From assembly GCA_943372555.1 (NCBI GenBank), contig CALRZB010000115.1, positions 1 through 8,346 of the forward strand: DNA of 8,346 bases, in the 5' to 3' direction. The stretch is from JAIXWP01 sp943372555 (lineage in GTDB: Bacteria > Bacteroidota > Bacteroidia > Flavobacteriales_D > Sanyastnellaceae). The notes below the pieces were generated by a model. That model was not told where the DNA came from. It was given only the letters and a program-made list of their open reading frames with translations, and searched no databases. The position numbers and the translations under genes are program-made. This document shows positions 1-6,598 of the stretch, piece after piece (the first letter of the stretch is position 1; every line of letters begins with the position of its first letter).

Positions 1-162
1 ATCCATCAATTCAGAAACTTCTTCTTTTTTTAGTTTCTTCAACTTCTTAATAAGCACTTCTGCTTCATCCAAAAACAAAGGTTGTGAAGAAGGTAATTGC
101 GGATAGTGCGTTTGATCATCCAACAATTTGGCTGGAGAAATGACTGCTATCAATTTTGACAT
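1..162 (-). CDS. yaaA: Peroxide stress protein YaaA (DUF328), N-terminal part, cut by window edge
   Basis: Reading the minus strand from the ATG at 162 gives 54 open codons up to the window edge, beginning MSKLIAVISPAKLLDDQTHY. The SPAK-x-LD motif at residues 9-15, followed by a PLFLDEAEVLIKKLK stretch and a lysine-rich helix ending EVSELMD, matches the start of the YaaA/DUF328 family (typical form SPAKTLD...PRFLDEA..L...L..L....L..LM). E. coli YaaA is a DNA-binding protein of about 250 residues that lowers intracellular iron damage during hydrogen peroxide stress. Its biochemical mechanism is poorly defined, and the catalytic or binding role here cannot be judged from 54 residues. The ATG lies one base after the TAG stop of the SGNH hydrolase gene, so it is probably translated by coupling or re-initiation from the same message. 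No separate promoter or clear Shine-Dalgarno is visible. The family assignment is fairly secure; the rest of the gene lies outside the window. Confidence 0.85.
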   Translation of the reverse strand, partial: MSKLIAVISPAKLLDDQTHYPQLPSSQPLFLDEAEVLIKKLKKLKKEEVSELMD

Positions 163-163
163 G

Positions 164-1447
164 CTATGGATTTTTTTGACTTAAATAATTTCCGAATGAA
201 TTTCGGAAAGCTTCGAACATAAGATCAGCTTGAAGTTCATATCCCTTTTTGGTAAGATGAATTCGATCACCTGCCGCCAATTCAGAATCTCTCCAATCAT
301 CGATAGAACCAAGTCCTCCCATGATTGCAAAAAGATCATACACCGCACCATTGTGCTTTTCTGCGAGACGTTGCATAGACTCTTGCACTTTCAAGCCGTT
401 CCGATTCGGATATTTCTTTTGATAATAAACGTCATTATTAGTGATGAAAACGAAACAAGCTGCAGGATTGCTTTGCTTTATCATATTGATTATAGAATCA
501 TAGCGCGCTTCATACAAGGCTGAATTGAAATCGTTCTCAGGGACGTTTGCGTCATTAACGCCAATACCAAAGAAAACCAAATCTGGTTTCAGTGTTTGCA
601 TCTGTTCATTGAACATATCACATCTCAAATAGCTGTATGTGCCGGCACCATTGACACCAATGGTGTTATAGGTTATGCCTGGACTATTATTTCCAAGATA
701 TAAACCTTGCAAAACAAAATAACCATCATTAATGGAGTCAGGACGTTGCACTGTGAATTCAACCGATTCATACATTTCCTCAAATATAAATTCATCAAAT
801 CCTTGCTCAGGGTTGCGAACTATTTCACGAAGAAGAAGATTCGAATCGGCAAGCAATTCATATTCATCACTACATTGATAAAATACTTTGATTCTATTAG
901 AGCGATAGAATGAACTATCCGCTTTCATCGTTCGAATTTTAAATGACGCGCTTTTGTCGTAAGTGTATGTTGATATGCCAGACATTCCCCATGCACAATC
1001 ATCAGAGCTAACACTATTTCTGCAGCCATTCCAATGCCCTGTCCAATCGCACTTGATTGTTGACGGACTATTCGTTGATGCCATTTTATAGGGAAAAACA
1101 AAGCCTCTTTCTCCTGTGACACCATATGTCAGCGTAGAAAAATTAGACCTCATTCTGTCTGTTAGCGCTCCACCTTGCACGTGACTTCCGCCTATGTGAA
1201 GAATAGAAATGTGACCTTTTCCCTCGAAAATAAGCTTACTCATTTTTTGAAAAAGGAAATCAAATTTCTCTTCAGGATGATAAATTTCTAAATCATTCAA
1301 ATCATATTGAATGAAATTGAAAGAACGCTCCGGCGCTGAAAACGCAGGAATTGCGCTAGAATATCTCACACGAACGCTCCATCCGTATGCACCCAGCATA
1401 CAGATAATTGAAATGAAAAGTGAAAGGGCTTTATTCTTCTTAAACAA
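164..1447 (-). CDS. SGNH/GDSL-family hydrolase, N-terminally membrane-anchored or exported
   Basis: A 427-residue protein with a basic start (MFKKNK) and a hydrophobic stretch at about residues 7-24, so it is exported or anchored in the inner membrane facing the periplasm. SGNH blocks can be placed in order. Block I is ILHIGGSHVQGG with the likely nucleophile Ser88. Block II is the Gly in NTIGVNGAG (264-267). Block III is GIGVND with Asn298. Block V is GDRIHLTKKGY with Asp394 and His397. Residues 100-260 form a long insert between blocks I and II, beginning with a TGERGFVFP motif and containing three nearby cysteines (133, 142, 151); it is probably a beta-rich accessory domain. Bacteroidota proteins of this architecture often sit beside MBOAT acyltransferases and are thought to act on O-acetylated polysaccharide or peptidoglycan, but no MBOAT gene is in view here, so the substrate is unknown. 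The usual GDS of block I reads GGS. The gene follows the LOG gene by 20 bases and precedes yaaA by 1 base, which suggests one transcript. Confidence 0.8.
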   Translation of the reverse strand: MFKKNKALSLFISIICMLGAYGWSVRVRYSSAIPAFSAPERSFNFIQYDLNDLEIYHPEEKFDFLFQKMSKLIFEGKGHISILHIGGSHVQGGALTDRMRSNFSTLTYGVTGERGFVFPYKMASTNSPSTIKCDWTGHWNGCRNSVSSDDCAWGMSGISTYTYDKSASFKIRTMKADSSFYRSNRIKVFYQCSDEYELLADSNLLLREIVRNPEQGFDEFIFEEMYESVEFTVQRPDSINDGYFVLQGLYLGNNSPGITYNTIGVNGAGTYSYLRCDMFNEQMQTLKPDLVFFGIGVNDANVPENDFNSALYEARYDSIINMIKQSNPAACFVFITNNDVYYQKKYPNRNGLKVQESMQRLAEKHNGAVYDLFAIMGGLGSIDDWRDSELAAGDRIHLTKKGYELQADLMFEAFRNSFGNYLSQKNP

Positions 1448-1467
1448 ATTCAGAGCAAGTAAAAAAA

Positions 1468-2175
1468 TTAGAAGTTTGGTTTCAACAAGTAGTTAGAATA
1501 GAACTTATCGATTTCTTCTACTGCTTCTTCTGCAGTATCAACGAGTGAGATAAGATGCATGTCTTCGGGACTAACATTGTGTTCTTTTTCAAGAAGAGTT
1601 GTTTTAATCCATTCTACTAGTCCAGACCAGAAACTACGTCCAACGAGAATTATTGGGAATCGACCAATTTTGTCTGTTTGAATAAGCGTCAATGCTTCGA
1701 ACAATTCATCCATTGTACCGAATCCACCAGGCATTACAACAAAACCTTGGCTGTATTTGATGAACATTACTTTTCTTACAAAGAAGTAATCGAAGTTGAT
1801 GTCTTTATCGTGATCGATATATGGATTGCTGTGTTGTTCGAAAGGAAGTTTAATGTTTAGACCAACGCTGATACCGTTGCCGTCTTTAGCGCCTTTATTA
1901 CCTGCTTCCATAATACCAGGACCACCGCCTGTGATAACGCCGTAGCCTCTTTGAGTGAGGAGAAACGCGATATCTTGTGCCATTTGATAGTATGGGTTGT
2001 CTGGTTTTGTTCGGGCTGAACCGAAAATAGAAACGCAAGGACCTATACTACTCATTCTCTCATATCCTTCTACAAATTCCCCCATGATTTTGAATATCGA
2101 CCAAGAGTCGTTACTTCTTGTTTCACTCCATGTGCGAGGTTTGAATTTGTTTACAATTCTGCTGTCTTTTTCCAT
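1468..2175 (-). CDS. LOG-family protein (TIGR00730 Rossmann fold), nucleoside 5'-monophosphate phosphoribohydrolase
   Basis: A 235-residue cytosolic protein with the two signature motifs of the LOG/lysine-decarboxylase-like family: a GGGPGIMEAGNKGA loop at 83-96 (with Glu90) and PGGFGTMDE at 149-157 (catalytic Glu157 region). An FGSAR strand-loop lies at 51-55 and an RK pair at 134-135, where the family has a conserved arginine. Enzymes of this family remove the base from nucleoside monophosphates; plant and some bacterial members release cytokinins from their riboside monophosphates. In Bacteroidota the physiological substrate is generally unknown, and cytokinin production should not be assumed. 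The roughly 45-residue N-terminal extension before the first Rossmann strand (FKPRTWSETRSNDSWSIF) is, from memory, usual for the longer Bacteroidota members, so the ATG at 2175 is a sensible start. It is the first gene of a tight three-gene minus-strand cluster with the SGNH hydrolase and yaaA. No motif residue is missing. Confidence 0.9.
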   Translation of the reverse strand: MEKDSRIVNKFKPRTWSETRSNDSWSIFKIMGEFVEGYERMSSIGPCVSIFGSARTKPDNPYYQMAQDIAFLLTQRGYGVITGGGPGIMEAGNKGAKDGNGISVGLNIKLPFEQHSNPYIDHDKDINFDYFFVRKVMFIKYSQGFVVMPGGFGTMDELFEALTLIQTDKIGRFPIILVGRSFWSGLVEWIKTTLLEKEHNVSPEDMHLISLVDTAEEAVEEIDKFYSNYLLKPNF

Positions 2176-2238
2176 TTCGAATATTTTTTTTCGTTAACAC
2201 AAATCTTCCATGAGGCAGAATCATCTCCTCTGTGGCTT

Positions 2239-2247
2239 GTAAATATA
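2239..2247 (-). promoter_or_regulatory. Weak candidate -7 box for the LOG-SGNH-yaaA cluster
   Basis: On the minus strand the bases TATATTTAC match the Bacteroidetes -7 consensus TAnnTTTG except at the last position. A start site about 5-7 bases downstream would leave a leader of roughly 60 bases before the LOG ATG at 2175. I did not find a convincing TTTG at the -33 spacing, so this is only a candidate. The leader itself is AT-rich (a run of eight T on the plus strand at about 2183) and has no obvious ribosome binding site. Confidence 0.25.
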
Positions 2248-2287
2248 GGATTATGATGGGGCTGATTTTAATAGCCGTCAACAGTTT

Positions 2288-2488
2288 TTAACAATGAATA
2301 CAAACAGATGAATATCCGAACAAACCACCTTTCTTTTTACAAGAATAACCTCCTAGGCCAAGCGCACCAAGTAATCCGCTAGCTATTTCTCAGACAATCG
2401 TATTGCCACTTTGACTCACGATTGTGTTGATTGTTAACTTTTCAATGGTAGATGGTTCCTCTTTTTCATCTTCATTTTGCACCAAGGG
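2288..2488 (-). pseudogene. Decayed 3' remnant, resembling the C-terminus of a HerA-like (DUF853) ATPase
   Basis: This covers most of the only gene-free stretch over 300 bases (2176-2490). On the minus strand one frame reads PLVQNEDEKEEPSTIEKLTI, then NTIVSQSGNTIV, then a TGA stop at 2392-2390, and continues EIASGLLGALGLGGYSCKKK and GGLFGYSSVCIHC to a TAA at 2290-2288. There is no ATG in this frame, and it directly abuts the stop of the DUF3817 gene, so the 5' part of the gene is absent. The pattern of an acidic linker, an amphipathic segment, then GLLGALGLGG, a basic run and GGLFG resembles from memory the tails of HerA-like DUF853 ATPases, which often end with a REI-x-RGLLG-type helix and a basic/glycine-rich tail. 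The TGA could be a CGA (Arg) codon after one C-to-T change. The frame and stop are seen directly; the family match is an inference of moderate strength. The remaining bases, 2176-2287, hold only the leader and candidate promoter of the LOG gene. Confidence 0.5.
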
Positions 2489-2490
2489 TA

Positions 2491-2790
2491 TTATTGACTT
2501 TTTCTTCCAAGAACTATTCTTTCAAGAAAGAAAGTTGCGAATGGAATCAATGAAGCAATGAAAACTAAAACTGCTTTTAAAAATGATATTTTCTTGTTGT
2601 TAAGTGCAAGGAAAATAGCGTAAATGAGCCAAACGAAAAGGAATCCGTGAATAGAACCCGCAATTTTCACAGCCATTGGCTCTTCAGCCAAGTACTTCAA
2701 AGGCATTGCAACAAACAAAAGAAGTAAATAAGAAATACCCTCAACGTGTCCTGCTAGAAATAGATGCTTCAATGTTTTGTCTGTCGTCAT
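2491..2790 (-). CDS. DUF3817 small integral membrane protein
   Basis: A 99-residue protein with about three membrane segments (roughly residues 18-33, 45-62 and 71-88) and a short basic tail (RIVLGRKSQ). Conserved DUF3817 features are visible: HVEGISYLLLLFVAMPLKY at 15-33, GSIHGFLFVWLIY at 45-57 and the closing IPFATFFLER at 82-91. The family is widespread in Bacteroidota, Actinobacteria and Firmicutes. Members are sometimes annotated simply as integral membrane proteins or found beside transporters, and no biochemical function is established. The length is typical, so the gene looks complete. It starts 30 bases after the stop of the large FG-GAP protein, on the same strand. A candidate -7 box in that gap suggests it can be transcribed on its own. 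Its 3' end is followed immediately by the decayed frame. Confidence 0.85.
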   Translation of the reverse strand: MTTDKTLKHLFLAGHVEGISYLLLLFVAMPLKYLAEEPMAVKIAGSIHGFLFVWLIYAIFLALNNKKISFLKAVLVFIASLIPFATFFLERIVLGRKSQ

Positions 2791-2808
2791 ATCTAAATAA
2801 TTTGACGA

Positions 2809-2816
2809 CGAATATA
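2809..2816 (-). promoter_or_regulatory. Candidate -7 box for the DUF3817 gene
   Basis: The minus strand reads TATATTCG, one mismatch from the Bacteroidetes -7 consensus TAnnTTTG, in the 30-base gap between the FG-GAP gene stop and the DUF3817 ATG. It ends 18 bases before that ATG, so the leader would be very short. The nearest upstream TTTG is more than 30 bases away, too far for a normal -33 box, so support is partial. Confidence 0.3.
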
Positions 2817-2820
2817 GGAG

Positions 2821-5154
2821 TTACTTATTTACGACTACGGACATCGTTTCAAAGCTATCGACATTTGATTTAAGAAAACTTATTGAGTATATGCCGCTGG
2901 GGAATTGACTTAAGTCGATAGTATCATTCGAGTTAACCGCTTGTTCTAGAACCAACGCCCCTTTCGAATCGAAAATACTTAACATACCGTGGGAATTAAA
3001 AGGAACTTGAAGTTTAAGCGTTTTGCTGTTCCAACCAAGTAAACTTGAATCATCCAGTTCGCTATTACTCAAATCAACAAACGTATTTTCAAAGAATACT
3101 TCGCATCCATTTGCGTCTGTAACAGTGCATGTATAAGTGCCTTGTTGAACGTTTAGAATGCTGCCTGAATTTCCGGGGACGTTCCAATTGAATTCATAGG
3201 GTTCAACACCTCCTTGTATTGTAAGTTCAATCCATCCATTTAGGCCATTAAACGGGTCGTTTAAGCTTGATGACAGCACGAGCTCCTGAGGTTCAACAAG
3301 GGATGCCGAGTCTAGAATATGACACCCAAAATTATCTGTAAGTTCGAAATAATAAGTTCCGATCAACAAAGAATCAATTGTAAATTGAGTATCGCCATTA
3401 TCCCAAATAATGGATGTTTCATTGGTTAATACATGTATCACTCCAGAGTTATTTCCGGAGCAATCTATATCAGATAAATTGACTGAATAAGAAATCGGTG
3501 GTGCAATTTGAACTGTAATTTCATTGCTTTCTATAAACCAATTTGGCAGCGGTTCTGCTGTCGCATAATAAGTGCCTGCCGCATGTATCCATCTTTGTGC
3601 ACCTATGTATCCATCGTTCCAAAAGGTATTGGCATCAAAATTTGAATTGATGTAAATAGAATCGCCCTCGCATAATGTCACATTTGTATCAATAGACAAT
3701 TGATGCGAAGCGCTTGAGCCCTCAAGAAAATTGTATTTACTGTTTGCTTGAATATCGTAGAACCTATCGATCCAACCGCTTGGCCATTCAACAATGATAC
3801 TATCTGCTTTAGGATTTTGGTCCATTCCAAAAAAATGTGTCGAACTATTTTGTGCTAAATAATTTTCTCCAGAAAGAGAATACTTGTGCTGTTCTAGTCC
3901 ATCAGAAAAAACATGCATCCACGCTCCTACTCCATCCGCGTTGCTAAATACACCTGTCAAATCAAAAGCTAGGTAATTTGAATTTGGAGAATAATTTTGC
4001 CAAAGCACTGCATACTGTCCTCCTTCATTTACGACCACCATATCTGGTTTTGAATCATTATTAAAATCGCCAATTGCATTCGCATACGATTGAAAATTAT
4101 CGACGTTCATTCCTTGAGGGACAACCGAAGAAAAGGTGCCATTTCCGTTGTTTCTAAACCAACGATTTAGATCCCCGAGATACGGAAATATATCGCATAC
4201 ATATAAATCCTCCCAACCGTCTGCATTGTAGTCAATCCATAAGGCGCCCCAGCATAATGTTCCTACCGTCATGCCTAATTCGGGGGCAATGTCAACGAAA
4301 ACTCCATTGTCATTTCGAAGAAAGACATTTCCGATTGGACCATTCGTTATGTAGATATCTAAGTCTCCATCATGATCGAAATCACAAGGACTATTGCTCA
4401 TGCTTTCCATGAGCTGACCAGTATTAGTACTTTCTGTTACATCTTCAAAACTCCCGTTATTGTTTACATAGAGAGAGTTTCGTGTTTGTTTATCATTGAT
4501 AACAAATAGGTCAGACCACAGGTCATTATTGAAATCTAAAAATGTTGATTGAAATGATCTTCGAGAAAGATCTGAGGCCGGAGTAGTTTCGGAAAGATTA
4601 TTGAAATGACCCGAGCCATCATTTGTCAATAGCCAATTTGTAACTCCTGATGGCCAATTATAATTGCAGATATAGAGATCAAGATAGCCATCTCGATTGA
4701 AATCCCCGAACGATGCACCATAACTCATTGCGCTAGTATCCTGAGGAATTCCGTATTCCTCCGAAACATCAACAAGCTCGAGCTCTCCGAGGTTTTTATA
4801 TAGTTTACATAAACCTTCAAACGTCGTGATAAGCAAATCCTGATCGTAATCATTGTCGATATCCGCCCAAAGGGCTGCTTTTACTTCACCTTGATGAGTA
4901 ATTAGTGTATCAAGCAGAAATGTTTCACCTTGATTAATATAAAATTTGACAGGAGAATTTCTGCTGCATAAAGTCAAATCATCAAGACCATCTTGATTGA
5001 AATCAGCACAAGACAAACCGCTACCATTATAGGCGTCTATAATGGAGTGTTGAATTTGGTACTGAAAAGTAGAATTGATAAAACCCTGCGAGTAGCCTCG
5101 TATACATGAAAAGATGCATACTAAAAAACATGACAAGAAATATAGCCTTGTCAT
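2821..5154 (-). CDS. Secreted FG-GAP/VCBS repeat protein with ASPIC/UnbV domain, SprB-like repeats and T9SS C-terminal sorting domain
   Basis: A 777-residue protein with an N-terminal signal peptide (about residues 1-23, ending CIRGYSQ). Seven FG-GAP/VCBS calcium-loop repeats follow, with D-x-[DN]-x-D-G-type cores near 51, 98, 151, 207, 258, 308 and 363, which should form a beta-propeller. An ASPIC/UnbV domain follows at about 396-477, recognised by DGVGAW, SGENYL, HFFGM and the I-x-VEWPSG motif. Residues 480-555 include a short CEGDS segment, and about 560-695 hold two SprB-like repeats ending in LTDNFGC and VTDANGC. The last ~75 residues (from about 703) look like a type A T9SS sorting domain, with a hydrophobic strand pattern, FPSGIYSISF and a final VVVNK, but without a clear YPNP entry motif. 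FG-GAP plus UnbV proteins are common in Bacteroidota and Planctomycetes as surface or secreted proteins, and their ligands are mostly unknown. The gene lies 85 bases downstream of the helicase gene. Confidence 0.9.
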   Translation of the reverse strand: MTRLYFLSCFLVCIFSCIRGYSQGFINSTFQYQIQHSIIDAYNGSGLSCADFNQDGLDDLTLCSRNSPVKFYINQGETFLLDTLITHQGEVKAALWADIDNDYDQDLLITTFEGLCKLYKNLGELELVDVSEEYGIPQDTSAMSYGASFGDFNRDGYLDLYICNYNWPSGVTNWLLTNDGSGHFNNLSETTPASDLSRRSFQSTFLDFNNDLWSDLFVINDKQTRNSLYVNNNGSFEDVTESTNTGQLMESMSNSPCDFDHDGDLDIYITNGPIGNVFLRNDNGVFVDIAPELGMTVGTLCWGALWIDYNADGWEDLYVCDIFPYLGDLNRWFRNNGNGTFSSVVPQGMNVDNFQSYANAIGDFNNDSKPDMVVVNEGGQYAVLWQNYSPNSNYLAFDLTGVFSNADGVGAWMHVFSDGLEQHKYSLSGENYLAQNSSTHFFGMDQNPKADSIIVEWPSGWIDRFYDIQANSKYNFLEGSSASHQLSIDTNVTLCEGDSIYINSNFDANTFWNDGYIGAQRWIHAAGTYYATAEPLPNWFIESNEITVQIAPPISYSVNLSDIDCSGNNSGVIHVLTNETSIIWDNGDTQFTIDSLLIGTYYFELTDNFGCHILDSASLVEPQELVLSSSLNDPFNGLNGWIELTIQGGVEPYEFNWNVPGNSGSILNVQQGTYTCTVTDANGCEVFFENTFVDLSNSELDDSSLLGWNSKTLKLQVPFNSHGMLSIFDSKGALVLEQAVNSNDTIDLSQFPSGIYSISFLKSNVDSFETMSVVVNK

Positions 5155-5219
5155 AGAAAGAGAAATTAAGGTTAACTAAGGTTGAGCAAGTGTTGCGTGA
5201 CTTTCGTCCTTTAACATCT

Positions 5220-5227
5220 CAAATATC
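5220..5227 (-). promoter_or_regulatory. Weak candidate -7 box for the FG-GAP/UnbV protein
   Basis: In the 85-base gap after the helicase stop the minus strand reads GATATTTG, one mismatch (first base) from TAnnTTTG. A start a few bases downstream would give a leader of about 60 bases. The leader contains AACCTTA twice at a spacing of 10 bases (5167-5183), of unknown meaning. No convincing -33 element or terminator hairpin was found in this gap, so the gene may also be read from the helicase transcript. Confidence 0.2.
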
Positions 5228-5239
5228 GGAAAATTCTTA

Positions 5240-6538
5240 CTACTTCCGCTTTTTCTTGACTACATTTTTCTTTTTCCCTTTAAAATCTTTTTTGGGAGGA
5301 AGATTTTTCTTTTCGTGGAAAGCACCTTTAAAGTTTGGATCCTCTAACCTCTTTTGTCTATCAATTTCACGCATTTGTTCCTGATGCTCAGCAAATGGAG
5401 TATCAATGACAGTGACTTCTTCCGGGACTGGAGTGCGATCAATTGTTTGTTTGATAAGTTTTTGAATCTTTTGAATATGGTATTCCTCTGAGAAATCAGC
5501 GAAACTGATGGCTACACCTGTTTTAAAGGCTCTTCCTGTTCTTCCGATTCTGTGCACATAATCCTCGTAATGGGTTGGAATATTGAAATTCACAACATGG
5601 CTAACTTCGATAACATCAATGCCTCGAGAGCTAACATCGGTACTTACAAGAACTCTAACATCCCCACCTTTAAAATCATGAATAGCATTGATTCGGGCAT
5701 TCTGACCTTTATTGCTATGTAGCATTCTCACTTCGCCAAGTTCAAGCCTTTCGAGATATTTGGCAATGCTTGTGGCTTGTTCCTTCGTTTTCACAAAGAC
5801 CATTACCCTATTCATTGCATCATCTCTTGTCAGCAGATGAACCAATAAATTCAGTTTGGATGTGAAATTTGGAACATCATAAATTGACTGTGCCACGGTA
5901 GTAGCTGGGGTGGCTTGAGGAGTCACCTCAATTCGTGTTGGAAACAATAGGAAGTTATCTGCGATATGTGCAACTTTATCCGGAAAAGTGGCAGAAAAGA
6001 GCAATTGTTGCTTCTTTTGAGGCATTTTTTCTTGGATTTCGCGCAATTGTGGCCAAAAACCCATATCCATCATTCTATCGCATTCGTCCAAAACGACGTG
6101 TTTGATTTTCTTCGGACTTATTTCTCTTTTAGCGTAAATCTCTAAGAACCGTCCTGGAGTTGCAATAATTATGTCCACACCTTTTTGGAGCGCTTCGATT
6201 TGAGATTTGGGTCCAACACCACCATAAAGAGCAATTCTACGCAAATCGGTGTATTTGGATAAGTCCTCGACGGTTTTATCAACCTGCACCACCAATTCCT
6301 TAGTGGGAACAAGGATTACACAACGAGGTTCGGTGCCCACTGCATACTTTAGCATTTGGAGCAAAGGCAGCACGTAAGCTGCCGTTTTGCCCGTGCCAGT
6401 TTGGGCGATGCCAATGACATCTTGATTAGCGAGAATAGGCGGTACAGCCTTTCGCTGGATTTCCGTAACTTCCGTATATCCGGCGTCATCGACGGCGTTT
6501 AGAAATTGACGGGTAAACTTGAGTTCTTCGAATGTCAT
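5240..6538 (-). CDS. DEAD-box ATP-dependent RNA helicase (DECD variant)
   Basis: A 432-residue cytosolic RNA helicase with all superfamily 2 DEAD-box motifs in order. These are the Q motif with Gln28 and its upstream aromatic, motif I AQTGTGKT (45-52), Ia PTKELV (78-83), GG (106-107), Ib TPGR (127-130), II DECD (151-154), III SAT (182-184), V STDVSSRGID (299-308) and VI HRIGRTGR (329-336). Such enzymes use ATP to unwind short RNA duplexes in ribosome assembly, mRNA decay or cold adaptation. The two RecA-like domains end near residue 365. The tail is strongly basic: residues 403-432 carry 13 lysines and one arginine, consistent with an RNA-binding extension. RhlE-type assignment is plausible, but I would not fix a gene symbol. 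The first codon follows a strong promoter box by only a few bases, and the Q motif lies at a normal distance from this Met, so the start is well supported. Motif II carries Cys instead of Ala. Confidence 0.95.
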   Translation of the reverse strand: MTFEELKFTRQFLNAVDDAGYTEVTEIQRKAVPPILANQDVIGIAQTGTGKTAAYVLPLLQMLKYAVGTEPRCVILVPTKELVVQVDKTVEDLSKYTDLRRIALYGGVGPKSQIEALQKGVDIIIATPGRFLEIYAKREISPKKIKHVVLDECDRMMDMGFWPQLREIQEKMPQKKQQLLFSATFPDKVAHIADNFLLFPTRIEVTPQATPATTVAQSIYDVPNFTSKLNLLVHLLTRDDAMNRVMVFVKTKEQATSIAKYLERLELGEVRMLHSNKGQNARINAIHDFKGGDVRVLVSTDVSSRGIDVIEVSHVVNFNIPTHYEDYVHRIGRTGRAFKTGVAISFADFSEEYHIQKIQKLIKQTIDRTPVPEEVTVIDTPFAEHQEQMREIDRQKRLEDPNFKGAFHEKKNLPPKKDFKGKKKNVVKKKRK

Positions 6539-6542
6539 GGTG

Positions 6543-6550
6543 CAAAAATA
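6543..6550 (-). promoter_or_regulatory. Promoter -7 box of the DEAD-box helicase gene, probably leaderless or near-leaderless
   Basis: The minus strand reads TATTTTTG, a perfect match to the Bacteroidetes -7 consensus TAnnTTTG, followed by CACC and the ATG at 6538. Transcription normally starts a few bases after this box, which places the start site at or next to the start codon. No room remains for a ribosome binding site. A clear -33 TTTG was not found. Confidence 0.5.
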
Positions 6551-6568
6551 GGGAACACTTAAATTTTG

Positions 6569-6576
6569 TACCTTCG
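6569..6576 (+). promoter_or_regulatory. Promoter -7 box of the acyltransferase gene
   Basis: The plus strand reads TTTTGTACCTTCGC, in which TACCTTCG differs from TAnnTTTG at one base. It ends 22 bases before the acyltransferase ATG at 6599, giving a leader of about 15-17 bases without a Shine-Dalgarno sequence. It lies 18 bases from the opposing helicase box, so the two promoters share one compact divergent region. Confidence 0.45.
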
Positions 6577-6598
6577 CTTTCTTGTTATTCTGTGATAT

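Noticed and set aside
230..523. Open frame of 97 codons on the plus strand inside the SGNH hydrolase gene
   Set aside because: It is antisense to a gene with clear catalytic motifs, and its translation shows no recognisable domain or promoter.
1678..1860. Open frame on the plus strand opposite the LOG gene
   Set aside because: It lies antisense to the conserved PGGFGTMDE region, so it is a shadow of that coding constraint.
2260..2290. Possible terminator: GGCT and AGCC arms followed by a T run on the plus strand
   Set aside because: The stem is only 4 base pairs with a 9-base loop, and the T run lies 8 bases beyond it. No plus-strand gene ends here.
5167..5183. Repeated TAAGGTT at a 10-base spacing upstream of the FG-GAP protein
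   Set aside because: Two copies of a 7-base AT-rich word in a leader can arise by chance, and no regulator or third copy is seen.
5190..5384. Phenylalanine-rich plus-strand frame opposite the helicase tail
   Set aside because: The F-rich sequence is what the lysine codons of the basic helicase tail give on the reverse strand.
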